Source: Carboxylicivirga sediminis (GTDB lineage: Bacteria > Bacteroidota > Bacteroidia > Bacteroidales > Marinilabiliaceae). From it: DNA of 64,000 nucleotides. The notes below the pieces were generated by a model that saw only the letters and a program-made list of their open reading frames with translations, ran no database searches and was not told the origin of the DNA. The stretch's first letter is position 1, and each line of letters begins with the position of its first letter. Shown here one piece after another: positions 41,249-50,312 of this stretch. The stretch is from positions 62,001 to 126,000 of the forward strand of contig NZ_JAGTAR010000017.1 in the NCBI RefSeq assembly GCF_018156225.1. Direction: 5' to 3'. The position numbers and the translations under genes are program-made.

Positions 41249-43027
41249 TTAATCATCCGAATAGTGAATAAGTACACGACGATAAACGGAGAATATCTTT
41301 GATTTTGAGACAAAGCCGAGGTATTTACCGTCTTTAACTACCGGCAGGTTCCAGGCGCTGGTATCTTCAAACTTACGCATCACCCGGTCCATGTTTTCAT
41401 CAATTTCTATCATGGCAGGCGGTATTGACATGAGTTCTTCAACGGTTGTTTCGTTGTAAAGCTCATTGTTAAACATTATCTCACGAATATCATCCAGTAG
41501 CACAATGCCGCATAATTCATCTTTATGATTAATCACCGGAAAAATATTTCGTTTTGAGGTGGATATGACCTTTACCAGTTCACCTAATGTCATCTCCGGA
41601 TAGATGCATTTGAAGTCTGTCTCCAGCACTTTCTCCAGGCGCATTAGTGTTAGCACTGCTTTATCCTTATGGTGGGTAATCAGTTCGCCCTTTTGTGCCA
41701 GGCGCTTGGTGTATAATGAGTGAGGCTCAAAATACATAATGGTCAGGTAGGCAATAGTAGAGGTAATCATCAATGGAATAAACAGGCCATAGCCATTGGT
41801 TATTTCGGCTATCAGAAAGATGGCTGTCAGTGGCGCGTGCATTACACCAGCCATCATACCAGCCATGCCAACCAGTGTAAAGTGCGACGAGGGCAGCTCT
41901 GCCAGTCCCAGTGTTTCCATAAGCTTAGCAAACAGGTAGCCGGTTACTCCGCCCATAAATAGTGTGGGGGCAAAGATACCACCTATACCTCCACTGCCGG
42001 TTGTGGCAGCTGTGGCAAATACCTTAAAAATGATAAGTAATACCAGAAAACCGATGAGGGCCCAAATGTTGTTATGCCAGGCATAAAATATACTTTCGCC
42101 CATCACAGCCTCGCTGTTGCCATTAAGTAAGGCAATAATGGTGTTATAACCTTCGCCATATAGCGGAGGAAACAGGAAAATCAGTAAGCTCAGTGCCAAT
42201 CCACCCACTATCCATTTCGAAAACGGGTTTTTCATCTTGCCAAACTGCTTTTCGGTATTCATGATGCCGCGGGTAAAATACAAGGATATAAACCCGGCCA
42301 GTATGCCAAGCAGGACATAGTAAGGGATGTTATTCAGCAGAAAAGGTGCTTCAAGGGTAAATGCAAATTCGGCGCCTTTGCCCAAAAAGAAATAGGCGAT
42401 GGTTGATGCTGTAATGGCCGATATAAGTAAGGGAACAATAGACGCCATGGTTAAGTCGAGCATTAATACCTCCAGTGTAAAAACCAACCCGGCAATGGGC
42501 GCCTTAAAGATGCCGGCGATGGCACCTGCAGCTCCACATCCCATAAGCAGGATGATGGTTTTGTAGTTCATTCTGAACAAGCGTCCCAGCGTTGAACCAA
42601 TGGATGCACCCGTGAGCACAATCGGGGCCTCTGCTCCAACCGAACCACCAAAACCAATGGTAAAGGTACTGGTGATGATGGACGAGTAGTTATTGTGACT
42701 CTTTATATGTCCGCCTTTCTTGGAGATGGCATAAAGGATTTTGCTGACACCATGTCCCAGACTATCTTTAACAAAGAATTTAATAATCAGGATGGTGATT
42801 AAGATACCAATCATCGGATATGCCAGAAATAAGTAGTTTCCTTTCTCCAGGCTAAAGTTCTCTGTTAAAAAGTGGTGAGTAAAATGTACGGCATTTTTAA
42901 GCGTCACAGCAGCTAGTCCGCTAAATATTCCGACTAACAAACTAAGTAATAAAATAAAGTGTTTTTGACTAATATGCTTAACTCGCCAAATAAGAACTTT
43001 CCCGATTATCTGATTGATTTTGTTCAT
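41249..43027 (-). CDS. ClC-family chloride channel/antiporter with C-terminal CBS domains (first copy)
   Basis: I use the ATG at 43027 (MNKINQIIGK); the GTG at 43036 is an alternative. The ~592-residue protein has a ClC membrane region of some ten helices with the selectivity motif GSVGAEAP, keeping the gating glutamate, and the second filter motif GSGGIGGIFAPTLF. A conserved HGV stretch replaces the first GSGIP motif. A tandem CBS pair fills the last ~130 residues (FPVINHKDELCGIVLLDDI; NLPVVKDGKYLGFVSKS) and probably senses adenine nucleotides. A close paralogue lies at 45493-47259. Whether it is a channel or a proton antiporter cannot be decided by eye. Confidence 0.94.
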   Translation of the reverse strand: MNKINQIIGKVLIWRVKHISQKHFILLLSLLVGIFSGLAAVTLKNAVHFTHHFLTENFSLEKGNYLFLAYPMIGILITILIIKFFVKDSLGHGVSKILYAISKKGGHIKSHNNYSSIITSTFTIGFGGSVGAEAPIVLTGASIGSTLGRLFRMNYKTIILLMGCGAAGAIAGIFKAPIAGLVFTLEVLMLDLTMASIVPLLISAITASTIAYFFLGKGAEFAFTLEAPFLLNNIPYYVLLGILAGFISLYFTRGIMNTEKQFGKMKNPFSKWIVGGLALSLLIFLFPPLYGEGYNTIIALLNGNSEAVMGESIFYAWHNNIWALIGFLVLLIIFKVFATAATTGSGGIGGIFAPTLFMGGVTGYLFAKLMETLGLAELPSSHFTLVGMAGMMAGVMHAPLTAIFLIAEITNGYGLFIPLMITSTIAYLTIMYFEPHSLYTKRLAQKGELITHHKDKAVLTLMRLEKVLETDFKCIYPEMTLGELVKVISTSKRNIFPVINHKDELCGIVLLDDIREIMFNNELYNETTVEELMSIPPAMIEIDENMDRVMRKFEDTSAWNLPVVKDGKYLGFVSKSKIFSVYRRVLIHYSDD

Positions 43028-43143
43028 AGTGGGCACAAAAGTAATACAAATAAAACGACAATGTTTTAGGCAGTTTTATTTTTAACGAATCTTAAGAGTA
43101 CTGATAGTCTTACTATAATTGAAAGGAGTGTGGGTATTGGGCA

Positions 43144-43170
43144 CAAAAAAAGGGAGTTTTCAACTCCCTC
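43144..43170 (-). terminator. Terminator of the NUMOD4/HNH gene
   Basis: On - the stem AGGGAGTT-GAA-AACTCCCT (arms 43169-43162 and 43158-43151) is followed by a run of seven T. It sits 28 nt after the stop at 43197. Confidence 0.9.
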
Positions 43171-43196
43171 CTCAACTATATCCTGTCATAATTAGA

Positions 43197-43760
43197 TTAC
43201 ATCTTGGGTTCAATCTCAGCCCAGTTTTCTTTTCGTGCAATACGGCTCACCTGCATTTCGCTCACGCAAAATAGCTTGGCTATCAGGTTTTGCTTAACAC
43301 CTTTTTCGAGCATGCCTTTAATAACGGCCACATCATCAGTCGAAAGTTTAGAACTGGTCACTACCTTGCCGGCTTTTTTACGAGCTTCCTGAAGCACCTT
43401 GTGCATGCGCTTGTAGCTTTCAGCTTTAGTCACCCACTTGAGGTTGGTGTGGTAGTTGTTTTGCTTATTCCAGTCAAGGTGTATCACCACATCCTGGTCT
43501 TCTGCTGTTTTATCAACAAAATACTCTGCTGTTAACTTATGTACTAAGTACGACTTTTTTTGTCCTTCTACACGCAGACTAACATTGTAAAAGCCCTTAA
43601 TATTACCAAGTTTAACGATGCGCCCGTTTACCTTATCATAACAATAGCTTTTTATACGGCCATAGTTACTTATTTCATATTTTTTGTCGGTAAACGTAAG
43701 CTCTTTCCACTGCTCGTCTTCAATTTTCCGAAGCTTGCGTTCGTTCATGTTTGGTTTCAT
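43197..43760 (-). CDS. NUMOD4/HNH_3-type DNA-binding protein (homing-endonuclease-like), stand-alone
   Basis: The 187-residue protein has a NUMOD4 module at residues ~15-60 (EQWKELTFTDKKYEISNYGR) and an HNH_3-like segment at ~75-115 (LVHKLTAEYFV, then VVIHLDWNKQNNYHTNLKWVT). In that segment the usual Asn-His of the HNH core reads Ile-His, with the His retained. The C-terminal helix-turn-helix is at ~140-180 (DDVAVIKGMLEKGVKQNLIA, then VSEMQVSRIARKENW). Homing endonucleases of this make-up usually sit in introns or phages. This one has its own promoter and terminator between housekeeping genes, so it may be a domesticated regulator. Nuclease activity is uncertain. Confidence 0.8.
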   Translation of the reverse strand: MKPNMNERKLRKIEDEQWKELTFTDKKYEISNYGRIKSYCYDKVNGRIVKLGNIKGFYNVSLRVEGQKKSYLVHKLTAEYFVDKTAEDQDVVIHLDWNKQNNYHTNLKWVTKAESYKRMHKVLQEARKKAGKVVTSSKLSTDDVAVIKGMLEKGVKQNLIAKLFCVSEMQVSRIARKENWAEIEPKM

Positions 43761-43876
43761 TACACTTTAGGTTAAAGGTTGAAATATACTAGATTAATGC
43801 TGTAAGATCTTATAAATCTATACTTTTAGTGTCGAGAAAAATGTCGAGAATTCGACTAACTGTTTTAAAGTAACAG

Positions 43877-43907
43877 CAAAAGTATGAAAAAGGATCTGTC
43901 AATTCAA
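43877..43907 (-). promoter_or_regulatory. Promoter of the NUMOD4/HNH gene
   Basis: On - TTG (43907-43905), a 20-nt spacer and TACTTTTG (43884-43877) match the Bacteroidota TTTG-N~20-TAnnTTTG consensus. The leader to the start at 43760 would be about 110 nt. Confidence 0.5.
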
Positions 43908-43978
43908 TATATCCCTGAATTTAAGTGCTGTTAAAAAAAGTTAAGTGCTTATTAGTTGGAAGACAGGGAGCTGTTGGC

Positions 43979-44010
43979 TTGCTCAAATAATTGGCATTTT
44001 AATATCTTTG
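43979..44010 (+). promoter_or_regulatory. Promoter of the GroES-like gene
   Basis: TTG (43979-43981), a 21-nt spacer and TATCTTTG (44003-44010) match the Bacteroidota consensus. The ATG at 44031 lies 20 nt downstream. Confidence 0.55.
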
Positions 44011-44030
44011 CAGCCTAAAGTGCTATTACT

Positions 44031-44414
44031 ATGTCGTTAGGTATTGATGATAAAGAATTAGAGAAATTTATTTTGGTGGGCGATCGTATTTTGCTTAAGC
44101 CTAAAGTGCCCCAGAGTAAAACCAAATCGGGGCTTTACCTGCCACCTAGTGTTCAGGAAAAAGAAAAGGTGCATAGCGGTTACATAGTAAAGGTTGGCCC
44201 GGGCTATCCAATACCTGCCATGGCTGATGAAGATGAAGCCTGGAAAAAGAAGGATGAATCCGTTAAGTATGTGCCTTTGCAGCCCAAAGAAGGTGACCTG
44301 GCTATTTACCTGCAAAGCGGAGGCTACGAAATAGAGTATAAAAACGAAAAATATATCATTGTATCTCAATCGTCGGTATTGATGGTGATTAGGGATGAAG
44401 GATTGTTTGAATAG
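44031..44414 (+). CDS. GroES-like (Cpn10-family) protein, stand-alone
   Basis: The 127-residue protein follows the Cpn10 pattern: FILVGDRILLKPKVPQSKTKSG, YLPPSVQEKEKVHSGYIVKVGPG, then EGDLAIYLQSGGYEIEYKNEKYIIVSQSSVLMVI. It is longer than GroES (~90-97 residues) because of an insert after the GPG turn (IPAMADEDEAWKKKDESVKY), and there is no groEL beside it. It is a Cpn10-fold accessory protein rather than proven GroES. It is followed nine bases later by dus, so both probably share the promoter at 43979-44010. Confidence 0.85.
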   Translation: MSLGIDDKELEKFILVGDRILLKPKVPQSKTKSGLYLPPSVQEKEKVHSGYIVKVGPGYPIPAMADEDEAWKKKDESVKYVPLQPKEGDLAIYLQSGGYEIEYKNEKYIIVSQSSVLMVIRDEGLFE

Positions 44415-44423
44415 GAGAAATCA

Positions 44424-45491
44424 ATGAGTATAATGGGAGAACGAATTACCACCAATAAAACCAACTACTGGAAATCAAGTGAAGGCCCTGTCTGGGCGCT
44501 TGCACCCATGGAAGATGTGACGGATACCGTATTTCGTGAGGTTGTCTTACGTTTATCGAGTCCGGGCAACCTGCATTTACTGTTTAGCGAGTTTTTATCT
44601 ACCGATGGATTTTGTCACCCGGTGGGCAAAGAAAAGGTTGTGCACCGCTTTCATGTTAACGATAGTGAACTAGAGCTGATTAAGCGTGATAATGTAAAGC
44701 TGGTTGCACAAATTTGGGGAACGGATCCTGAGAAATTTTATAAAACAGCCAAATATATTGCCGAAGAAACGGCGTTTGACGGGATTGATATCAACATGGG
44801 CTGTCCCATGAAAAATATTATCAAAAAGGGTGCTTGTTCGGCATTGATTAACACACCTGAGCTGGCGCGTGAGATTATTACAGCGGTGCATGAGGCCAGT
44901 GATTTGCCGTTGAGCGTTAAAACGCGTGTAGGCTTTAAATCAGTAGTCACTGAGTCGTGGATCTCAAACCTACTGCAATCCGAAGCCGATGCAATTATCG
45001 TACACGGACGTATTCAGAAAATGATGTCGGAAGGTGAAGCTGACTGGAATGAAATTGCCAGGTCGGTGGAGTTGCGTAACCAAATTAATCCTGACATAAA
45101 ACTGTTGGGTAACGGCGATGTAATGTCTATTGAGGAATCACTTGATAAAGTGATGGAGTATGGTGTTGATGGTGTAATGGTTGGTCGTGGTATATTTCAT
45201 AATCCATGGTTTTACAATCCTGCCTATTCACCTGCAATGGAAGAGCGCATTGAGGCGCTGCGTTTGCATGCCTCTTTATACGCTAGTACCTGGCAAGGCG
45301 TGAAGCCCTGGTCAATTCTTAAACGCTTCTTTAAAATTTATACCAATAGTTTCCCGGGAGCAGTGCAATTGCGTGCGCAGTTAATGGAAACTCATGGCTT
45401 TGATGAGGTAGAGCAGATACTCAATGATTTCCTGTTAGAGCAGGAGGCCAGGAAGCAAGCTAAAGAGTCAGAGGCTGAAGACGCACAATAG
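44424..45491 (+). CDS. tRNA-dihydrouridine synthase
   Basis: The 355-residue FMN enzyme reduces uridines in tRNA D-loops. It has the N-terminal TIM-barrel opening LAPMEDVTDTVFRE, the substrate-binding DINMGCPMKNIIKKGACSALI with the active-site Cys region, VKTRVGF, IIVHGR and the flavin-binding GNGDV and DGVMVGRGIFHNPW stretches. It lies immediately after the GroES-like gene and ends one base from the convergent second ClC gene. Which uridine it modifies is not readable. Confidence 0.95.
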   Translation: MSIMGERITTNKTNYWKSSEGPVWALAPMEDVTDTVFREVVLRLSSPGNLHLLFSEFLSTDGFCHPVGKEKVVHRFHVNDSELELIKRDNVKLVAQIWGTDPEKFYKTAKYIAEETAFDGIDINMGCPMKNIIKKGACSALINTPELAREIITAVHEASDLPLSVKTRVGFKSVVTESWISNLLQSEADAIIVHGRIQKMMSEGEADWNEIARSVELRNQINPDIKLLGNGDVMSIEESLDKVMEYGVDGVMVGRGIFHNPWFYNPAYSPAMEERIEALRLHASLYASTWQGVKPWSILKRFFKIYTNSFPGAVQLRAQLMETHGFDEVEQILNDFLLEQEARKQAKESEAEDAQ

Positions 45492-45492
45492 C

Positions 45493-47259
45493 TTAAGTAA
45501 ACTGTTTGAGCTGATTGCGGTAAGCGGTAAATGCATTGGCCCGCGATATAAAACCAAGGTATTTACCCTTATCGATAACAGCAATGTTAAAACGGCTTGA
45601 TTTGCGAAACATTTCCACCAGGTCTTCCATGCTATCATCCGGACTAATATAGTACTCCGGCATATACATGAGGTCTCTTACCAGGGTTGATTCGTACAGC
45701 TCTGGCTTAAATATGATTTTACGGATATCGTCCATTTTAATCATTCCATGTAGTTGTCCTTCATCATCCACCACCGGAAACAGGTTGCGATGAGCCTCAG
45801 AAATCACCTTAACCAAATCGCCCAGATTGGCATCTGGCTTGATTCTGGCGAAATCATTTTCAATGAGGTTTTTCACTTCCATCATGGTCAATACAGCGTG
45901 ATCTTTGTCGTGAGTGATGAGTTCGCGGCGCTGTGCCAGCTGATGCGTATAAACTGAGTGCTTAACAAAGGTTTTGGTAGTGGCAAACGAAGCTGTGGCC
46001 GTAATCATCAATGGCAAAAACATTTCGTAGCCACCCGATAAATCGGCAATCAGAAAGATGCCGGTAAGAGGTGCCTGTAATACGCCTGCAATGAGTCCTG
46101 CCATGCCAATGAGCGCAAAGTTTGGGGTGTGTAGCTGATGAAATCCAAGTTTGTTAACAATGCTGGCAAAAAGCAAACCTGTATTGGCGCCCATAAAAAG
46201 TGTTGGTGCAAAAATACCCCCCACACCACCACTGCCAAAAGTGAGTGAGGCGGCTACCACTTTCAGCAGAATAATAATGCTTAGTAGGGAGGCCATAGCG
46301 GCAAAGTTATCGGTCAGAAATGCAAAGACAGAACCGTCAAATACATGGCTGAAATCGCCGGCCAAAGCTTGGTTAATGTATTCATAACCTTCACCATACA
46401 GCGATGGGAAGAAGAATAAAAGTGTACCCAGTAATAAACTGCCCACCAACAGGCGTATCCTGCTTTTATTAAACCGTTCGAACCACTGCTCAATAAGAAT
46501 GTATACACGTGTAAAATAGGTGGCAACAAATCCGGCAATAATGCCAAGCAATATATAATAAACAAGGTCTTTCAGTTCGTATGTATGGGTAACATCAAAG
46601 GGATAAACCACTTCTTGTCCCATAAATAGATAAGATGTTACAACTGCCGAGATAGAGGCCATCAGAATTGGCACCAAAGAAGCCAGTGTCAGGTCAAGCA
46701 TAATCACTTCCAATGCAAAAACAATGGCGGCAATGGGGGCTTTAAAAATGGCTGCCATAGCTCCGGCACAGGCACAACCCAACAGTAATTTAATTTGCCT
46801 GTAGTTTAAACGAAACAGTTGGCCAACATTACTCCCGATAGCTGCACCGGTTGACACAGTTGGGCCCTCTAATCCCACGCTTCCGCCAAATCCGACAGTT
46901 AATGCACTGGTTATGATAGATGAGAACATATTGTGCCGGTTCATCTGTCCCTGATTTTTTGAAATAGCATAGAGCACATTAGGAATACCATGGCGTACCG
47001 GACGTTTGATGACATACTTGATAAATAAAACCGATAAAAAGATGCCAATAGAAGGAGTGATGAGGTAAAGGTAGCCTTTGCTACTTTGTGTATAATGGTG
47101 AACCAGTTCGCTGATAAAGTGAACCGAATTTTTGATGATCACCGCAGCTAAACCGGCTCCTATGCCAACTAAGATGCTTAAAATCATCATAAACTGACGA
47201 TTGCTTACATGTCTTAAACGCCATACCAGGAACTGGCGAAAGAGAGATTTACGATTCAT
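45493..47259 (-). CDS. ClC-family chloride channel/antiporter with C-terminal CBS domains (second copy)
   Basis: I choose the ATG at 47259 (MNRKSLFRQFLVWRLRHVSNRQF), which aligns with the first copy's N-terminus; an upstream start adds 15 residues. The ~588-residue protein carries GSVGLEGP with the gating Glu, GSGGVGGIFAPTLFMG and two CBS domains (FPVVDDEGQLHGMIKMDDI; GKYLGFISRA). It is clearly paralogous to 41249-43027 over its whole length, including conserved stretches such as ELITH-KD-AVLT, but differs enough that the duplication is old. The two copies flank three unrelated genes. Confidence 0.94.
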   Translation of the reverse strand: MNRKSLFRQFLVWRLRHVSNRQFMMILSILVGIGAGLAAVIIKNSVHFISELVHHYTQSSKGYLYLITPSIGIFLSVLFIKYVIKRPVRHGIPNVLYAISKNQGQMNRHNMFSSIITSALTVGFGGSVGLEGPTVSTGAAIGSNVGQLFRLNYRQIKLLLGCACAGAMAAIFKAPIAAIVFALEVIMLDLTLASLVPILMASISAVVTSYLFMGQEVVYPFDVTHTYELKDLVYYILLGIIAGFVATYFTRVYILIEQWFERFNKSRIRLLVGSLLLGTLLFFFPSLYGEGYEYINQALAGDFSHVFDGSVFAFLTDNFAAMASLLSIIILLKVVAASLTFGSGGVGGIFAPTLFMGANTGLLFASIVNKLGFHQLHTPNFALIGMAGLIAGVLQAPLTGIFLIADLSGGYEMFLPLMITATASFATTKTFVKHSVYTHQLAQRRELITHDKDHAVLTMMEVKNLIENDFARIKPDANLGDLVKVISEAHRNLFPVVDDEGQLHGMIKMDDIRKIIFKPELYESTLVRDLMYMPEYYISPDDSMEDLVEMFRKSSRFNIAVIDKGKYLGFISRANAFTAYRNQLKQFT

Positions 47260-47361
47260 TTTCAAAGATTGTAGGAGCAAGGTAGCAAAAAATGTACATT
47301 TCATGAATATTGCTTAATTGTAGAAAGGAAAAACATTTTCTGCTATGTCGTGTTTAAGGAT

Positions 47362-47369
47362 TAACTTTG
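47362..47369 (+). promoter_or_regulatory. -7 box upstream of the TonB-dependent receptor gene
   Basis: TAACTTTG matches TAnnTTTG and lies 29 nt before the ATG at 47399. No good TTG box is found at the right distance upstream, so this is a half-match. Confidence 0.35.
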
Positions 47370-47398
47370 TTTATTCAACAGATACAATTCTGATTAAT

Positions 47399-49801
47399 AT
47401 GAAAAATAGGTTCAGATTATTAATAATATTCGTCTCTTTAATAATAAGCCATACTTTAACAGCACAAACCGGAACAATCAAAGGTTTAGTGAAAGATAAG
47501 TATAATAATCAGCCGATTCCATTTGTAAATATTGTAGTGTATGGAACAACTACCGGAACGATGACTGATTCCATTGGCCAGTTTGAGCTACAGAATGTGC
47601 CAGCTGGTTTTGTGCAGTTGCAACTCTCATCAATTGGCTATAAGCCTTTTGTTACCGAAGAGTTTAACATCTCGCAGGTGCGAAATAATTATTTCGAGAT
47701 AGCACTGGAAAGTACAGCTGAGGCATTGGATGAAGTACAGGTAACGGCATCGCCCTATGCTGTAAAACCAGAAGCGCCGGTTTCGTTGCGGCGAATTGGC
47801 ATCGACCAGATTGAAAAGAGTGCTGGTGCCAATCGCGATATTTCGAAAGTATTGCAGTCGTTCCCCGGCGTTGGAAGTGCCAGTACCTTTCGGAATGACT
47901 TGTTTGTGCGAGGTGGCGGTCCTTCTGAAAACCGTTTTTTTTTAGATGGCATCGAAATCCCAACTTTAAACCACTTTACCACCCAAGGCGCATCTGGTGG
48001 TCCGGTTGGTATTTTGAATGTGGATTTTATTCGCGAGGTGGATTTTTATTCGAGTGCTTTTCCGGTTTCCAAGGGTAATGCATTAAGTTCGGTGTTTGAA
48101 TTTAAACAGATTGATGTGCAGGATGATAAGCCACACTTTAAAGGTACTGTGGGAGCATCTGAATTATCATTGACAACCACTACGCCTATCAGCGAGAAAA
48201 CAGGATTGATTGCATCGGTACGTCGTTCATATCTGCAATTTTTGTTTGATGCACTGGAGCTGCCGTTCCTGCCTACTTTTACTGATTTTCAGTTTAAAAC
48301 GCAAACACGTATTGATGCCAAAAATGAAATCACCTTTTTGGGCGTAGGAGCCATTGACAGGTTTAAGCTTAACCTCGATGCTGAGCCCACAGAGGAGAAT
48401 AATTATATATTGGACTATCTGCCGGTTAACAATCAGTGGAGCTATACTGTTGGCGCCGCTTACAAGCATTTTTTCGAGCGTAGCTACCTGTCTGTTTTTA
48501 TGAGTCGCAACCATCTTAATAATGTGGCATATAAGTACAAGGATAATATTCAAACGCCTGAAAATCTGTTGACCGATTACTCGTCCGACGAAATTGAGAA
48601 CAAGTTGAGGGTGGAATATACAGCCCGCCCCAATGATTTTACAATAAATATTGGCGCTGGTACCGAGTATGTGCAATATCAGAATGAGACTTACAGCAAA
48701 GTGTTTGAAGATGGTGTTCCTAAGGAAATTAATTATTCATCGGAACTTAATTTTGTAAAATGGTCGGTTTTTGGCTCCGTTTCCCATCCATTTTTTAACG
48801 ATCGTTTAACTCTATCGGCCGGATTGCGTATGGATGCTAATAGCTACTCATCTGATATGAATAAGCTGTTTAGTCAGTTAAGCCCAAGGGTTTCGGCCTC
48901 ATATATGCTTTTGCCCGATATTTACCTTAATATGAATGTTGGACGTTATTACCAAAACCCGGCTTATACCACTTTGGGTTACCGTAATAACGCTGGCGAA
49001 CTTGTCAATAAATCAAACGGAATAAAATACTTGCAGGCCGATCATGTTGTGGGAGGGCTGGAATATCGTCCCAACAAAAGAACCCGGATAACACTGGAGG
49101 GTTTCTTTAAGCAGTACGATGATTACCCTTTTTCGGTTAAAGATTCCATTTCTATGGCTAGTAAAGGTGGTGATTTTGGCATTTTTGGCGATGAGGAAGT
49201 GACATCTACCTCCAAAGGGAAATCGTATGGTGCCGAATTGCTTATCAGAACTCGTACAGATAAGGGATTTAGCATGATAGGGGCTTATACCTTTGTACGA
49301 AGCGAGTTTACTGATTGGAAGGATGACTATGTACCATCATCATGGGATAGCCGCCATATTCTAACATTTACCGGAAATAAAGATGTGGGTAAAAACTGGA
49401 ACATTGGTGTTAAATGGCGATTTGTGGGAGGTTTACCATACACACCTTACGATTACGATAAGTCATCGCTGGTATTGGCCTGGGATGCGCAAAACCGACA
49501 GTACCTTGACTATGCACAGTTTAACACCCAGCGATTAGATAATTTTCATCAGCTGGATGTGCGGATTGATAAGACCTGGTACTTGAAAAATATGACACTT
49601 GGCTTTTACATCGATATCCAAAATTTATATAATCAACAGGCCAATCAGCCTCCCGAGTTGATTCAAGAACTGGATGATAGTGGTAGGCCAATTATCGAGA
49701 ATCCCGGCGCACCAATTGAAGAGCAGCGGTACCGTCTGAAAGAGATTATTACCACATCGGGCACTGTGCTGCCAACCATTGGATTAATGATAGAGTTCTG
49801 A
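47399..49801 (+). CDS. TonB-dependent outer membrane receptor with N-terminal carboxypeptidase-like domain
   Basis: The ATG at 47399 gives a good signal peptide (MKNRFRLLIIFVSLIISHTLTAQ); the ORF upstream of it is not signal-like. The ~800-residue protein has a CarboxypepD_reg-like domain (~25-110; TGTIKGLVKDKYNNQPIPFV), a TonB plug (~115-230; RNDLFVRGGGPSENRFFLDG) and a 22-strand-type barrel. It is not of SusC length and no SusD gene follows, so it more likely transports a chelate, vitamin or peptide; the ligand is unknown. It ends LPTIGLMIEF with a terminal Phe as expected. Confidence 0.94.
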   Translation: MKNRFRLLIIFVSLIISHTLTAQTGTIKGLVKDKYNNQPIPFVNIVVYGTTTGTMTDSIGQFELQNVPAGFVQLQLSSIGYKPFVTEEFNISQVRNNYFEIALESTAEALDEVQVTASPYAVKPEAPVSLRRIGIDQIEKSAGANRDISKVLQSFPGVGSASTFRNDLFVRGGGPSENRFFLDGIEIPTLNHFTTQGASGGPVGILNVDFIREVDFYSSAFPVSKGNALSSVFEFKQIDVQDDKPHFKGTVGASELSLTTTTPISEKTGLIASVRRSYLQFLFDALELPFLPTFTDFQFKTQTRIDAKNEITFLGVGAIDRFKLNLDAEPTEENNYILDYLPVNNQWSYTVGAAYKHFFERSYLSVFMSRNHLNNVAYKYKDNIQTPENLLTDYSSDEIENKLRVEYTARPNDFTINIGAGTEYVQYQNETYSKVFEDGVPKEINYSSELNFVKWSVFGSVSHPFFNDRLTLSAGLRMDANSYSSDMNKLFSQLSPRVSASYMLLPDIYLNMNVGRYYQNPAYTTLGYRNNAGELVNKSNGIKYLQADHVVGGLEYRPNKRTRITLEGFFKQYDDYPFSVKDSISMASKGGDFGIFGDEEVTSTSKGKSYGAELLIRTRTDKGFSMIGAYTFVRSEFTDWKDDYVPSSWDSRHILTFTGNKDVGKNWNIGVKWRFVGGLPYTPYDYDKSSLVLAWDAQNRQYLDYAQFNTQRLDNFHQLDVRIDKTWYLKNMTLGFYIDIQNLYNQQANQPPELIQELDDSGRPIIENPGAPIEEQRYRLKEIITTSGTVLPTIGLMIEF

Positions 49802-49819
49802 TATTACTTGGGTTTGCTC

Positions 49820-50272
49820 ATGAATAGAATTAGTATCTATAAAAATAGTTTGTACGTGATTAGTAAGATTATCAGAAAAAGATTAGTTAGGGCAATTAGT
49901 TTAGCTGTATTGTTAGCGAGCTTATTAATGTTGATTAGTGGCATCGAACTACTTGTTAAACCGTTTCCGGGCATAACATTCTTACCAATTGGTAATGTAA
50001 TAGCCTGGTGTGGGGTTATTTCATTCTCGGTTCTGTTGTTGTCGTTTATTGCTTTAAACTATTTTGCAAAAGCAGCTATCATCAACTCATTGTTATGGGG
50101 ATTTATTAGTTATTGCCTCGCCGGAAACTGGCGCTTTGAGTTCTCAGGTTTCGGTGATTCGTTTGTTGGTAGTGCAAAGGCTTTTAGTTGGTTTGTGGCA
50201 TACAGCGCCTTTACACTGGTTTTTCCTGTAATCGTATATCTACTTTCATTTATTGTTAAGCGTTTCAGTTAA
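49820..50272 (+). CDS. Hypothetical four-helix membrane protein
   Basis: The ATG at 49820 (MNRISIYKNS) is preferred over the TTG at 49808. The ~150-residue protein has about four hydrophobic helices (LVRAISLAVLLASLLMLISG, VIAWCGVISFSVLLLSFIAL, IINSLLWGFISYCLAG, SAFTLVFPVIVYLLSFIV) and a basic start. I recognise no family. It follows the receptor gene by 18 bp on + and may be cotranscribed with it, but nothing ties their functions. Confidence 0.7.
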   Translation: MNRISIYKNSLYVISKIIRKRLVRAISLAVLLASLLMLISGIELLVKPFPGITFLPIGNVIAWCGVISFSVLLLSFIALNYFAKAAIINSLLWGFISYCLAGNWRFEFSGFGDSFVGSAKAFSWFVAYSAFTLVFPVIVYLLSFIVKRFS

Positions 50273-50312
50273 ATCTGTATTTTAGGTCTTATCTTCGCAC
50301 AAAAGATTCGTC

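Noticed and set aside
43197-43760. Active mobile homing endonuclease
   Set aside because: There is no intron, intein or phage context; the gene has its own promoter and terminator and its HNH core is altered.
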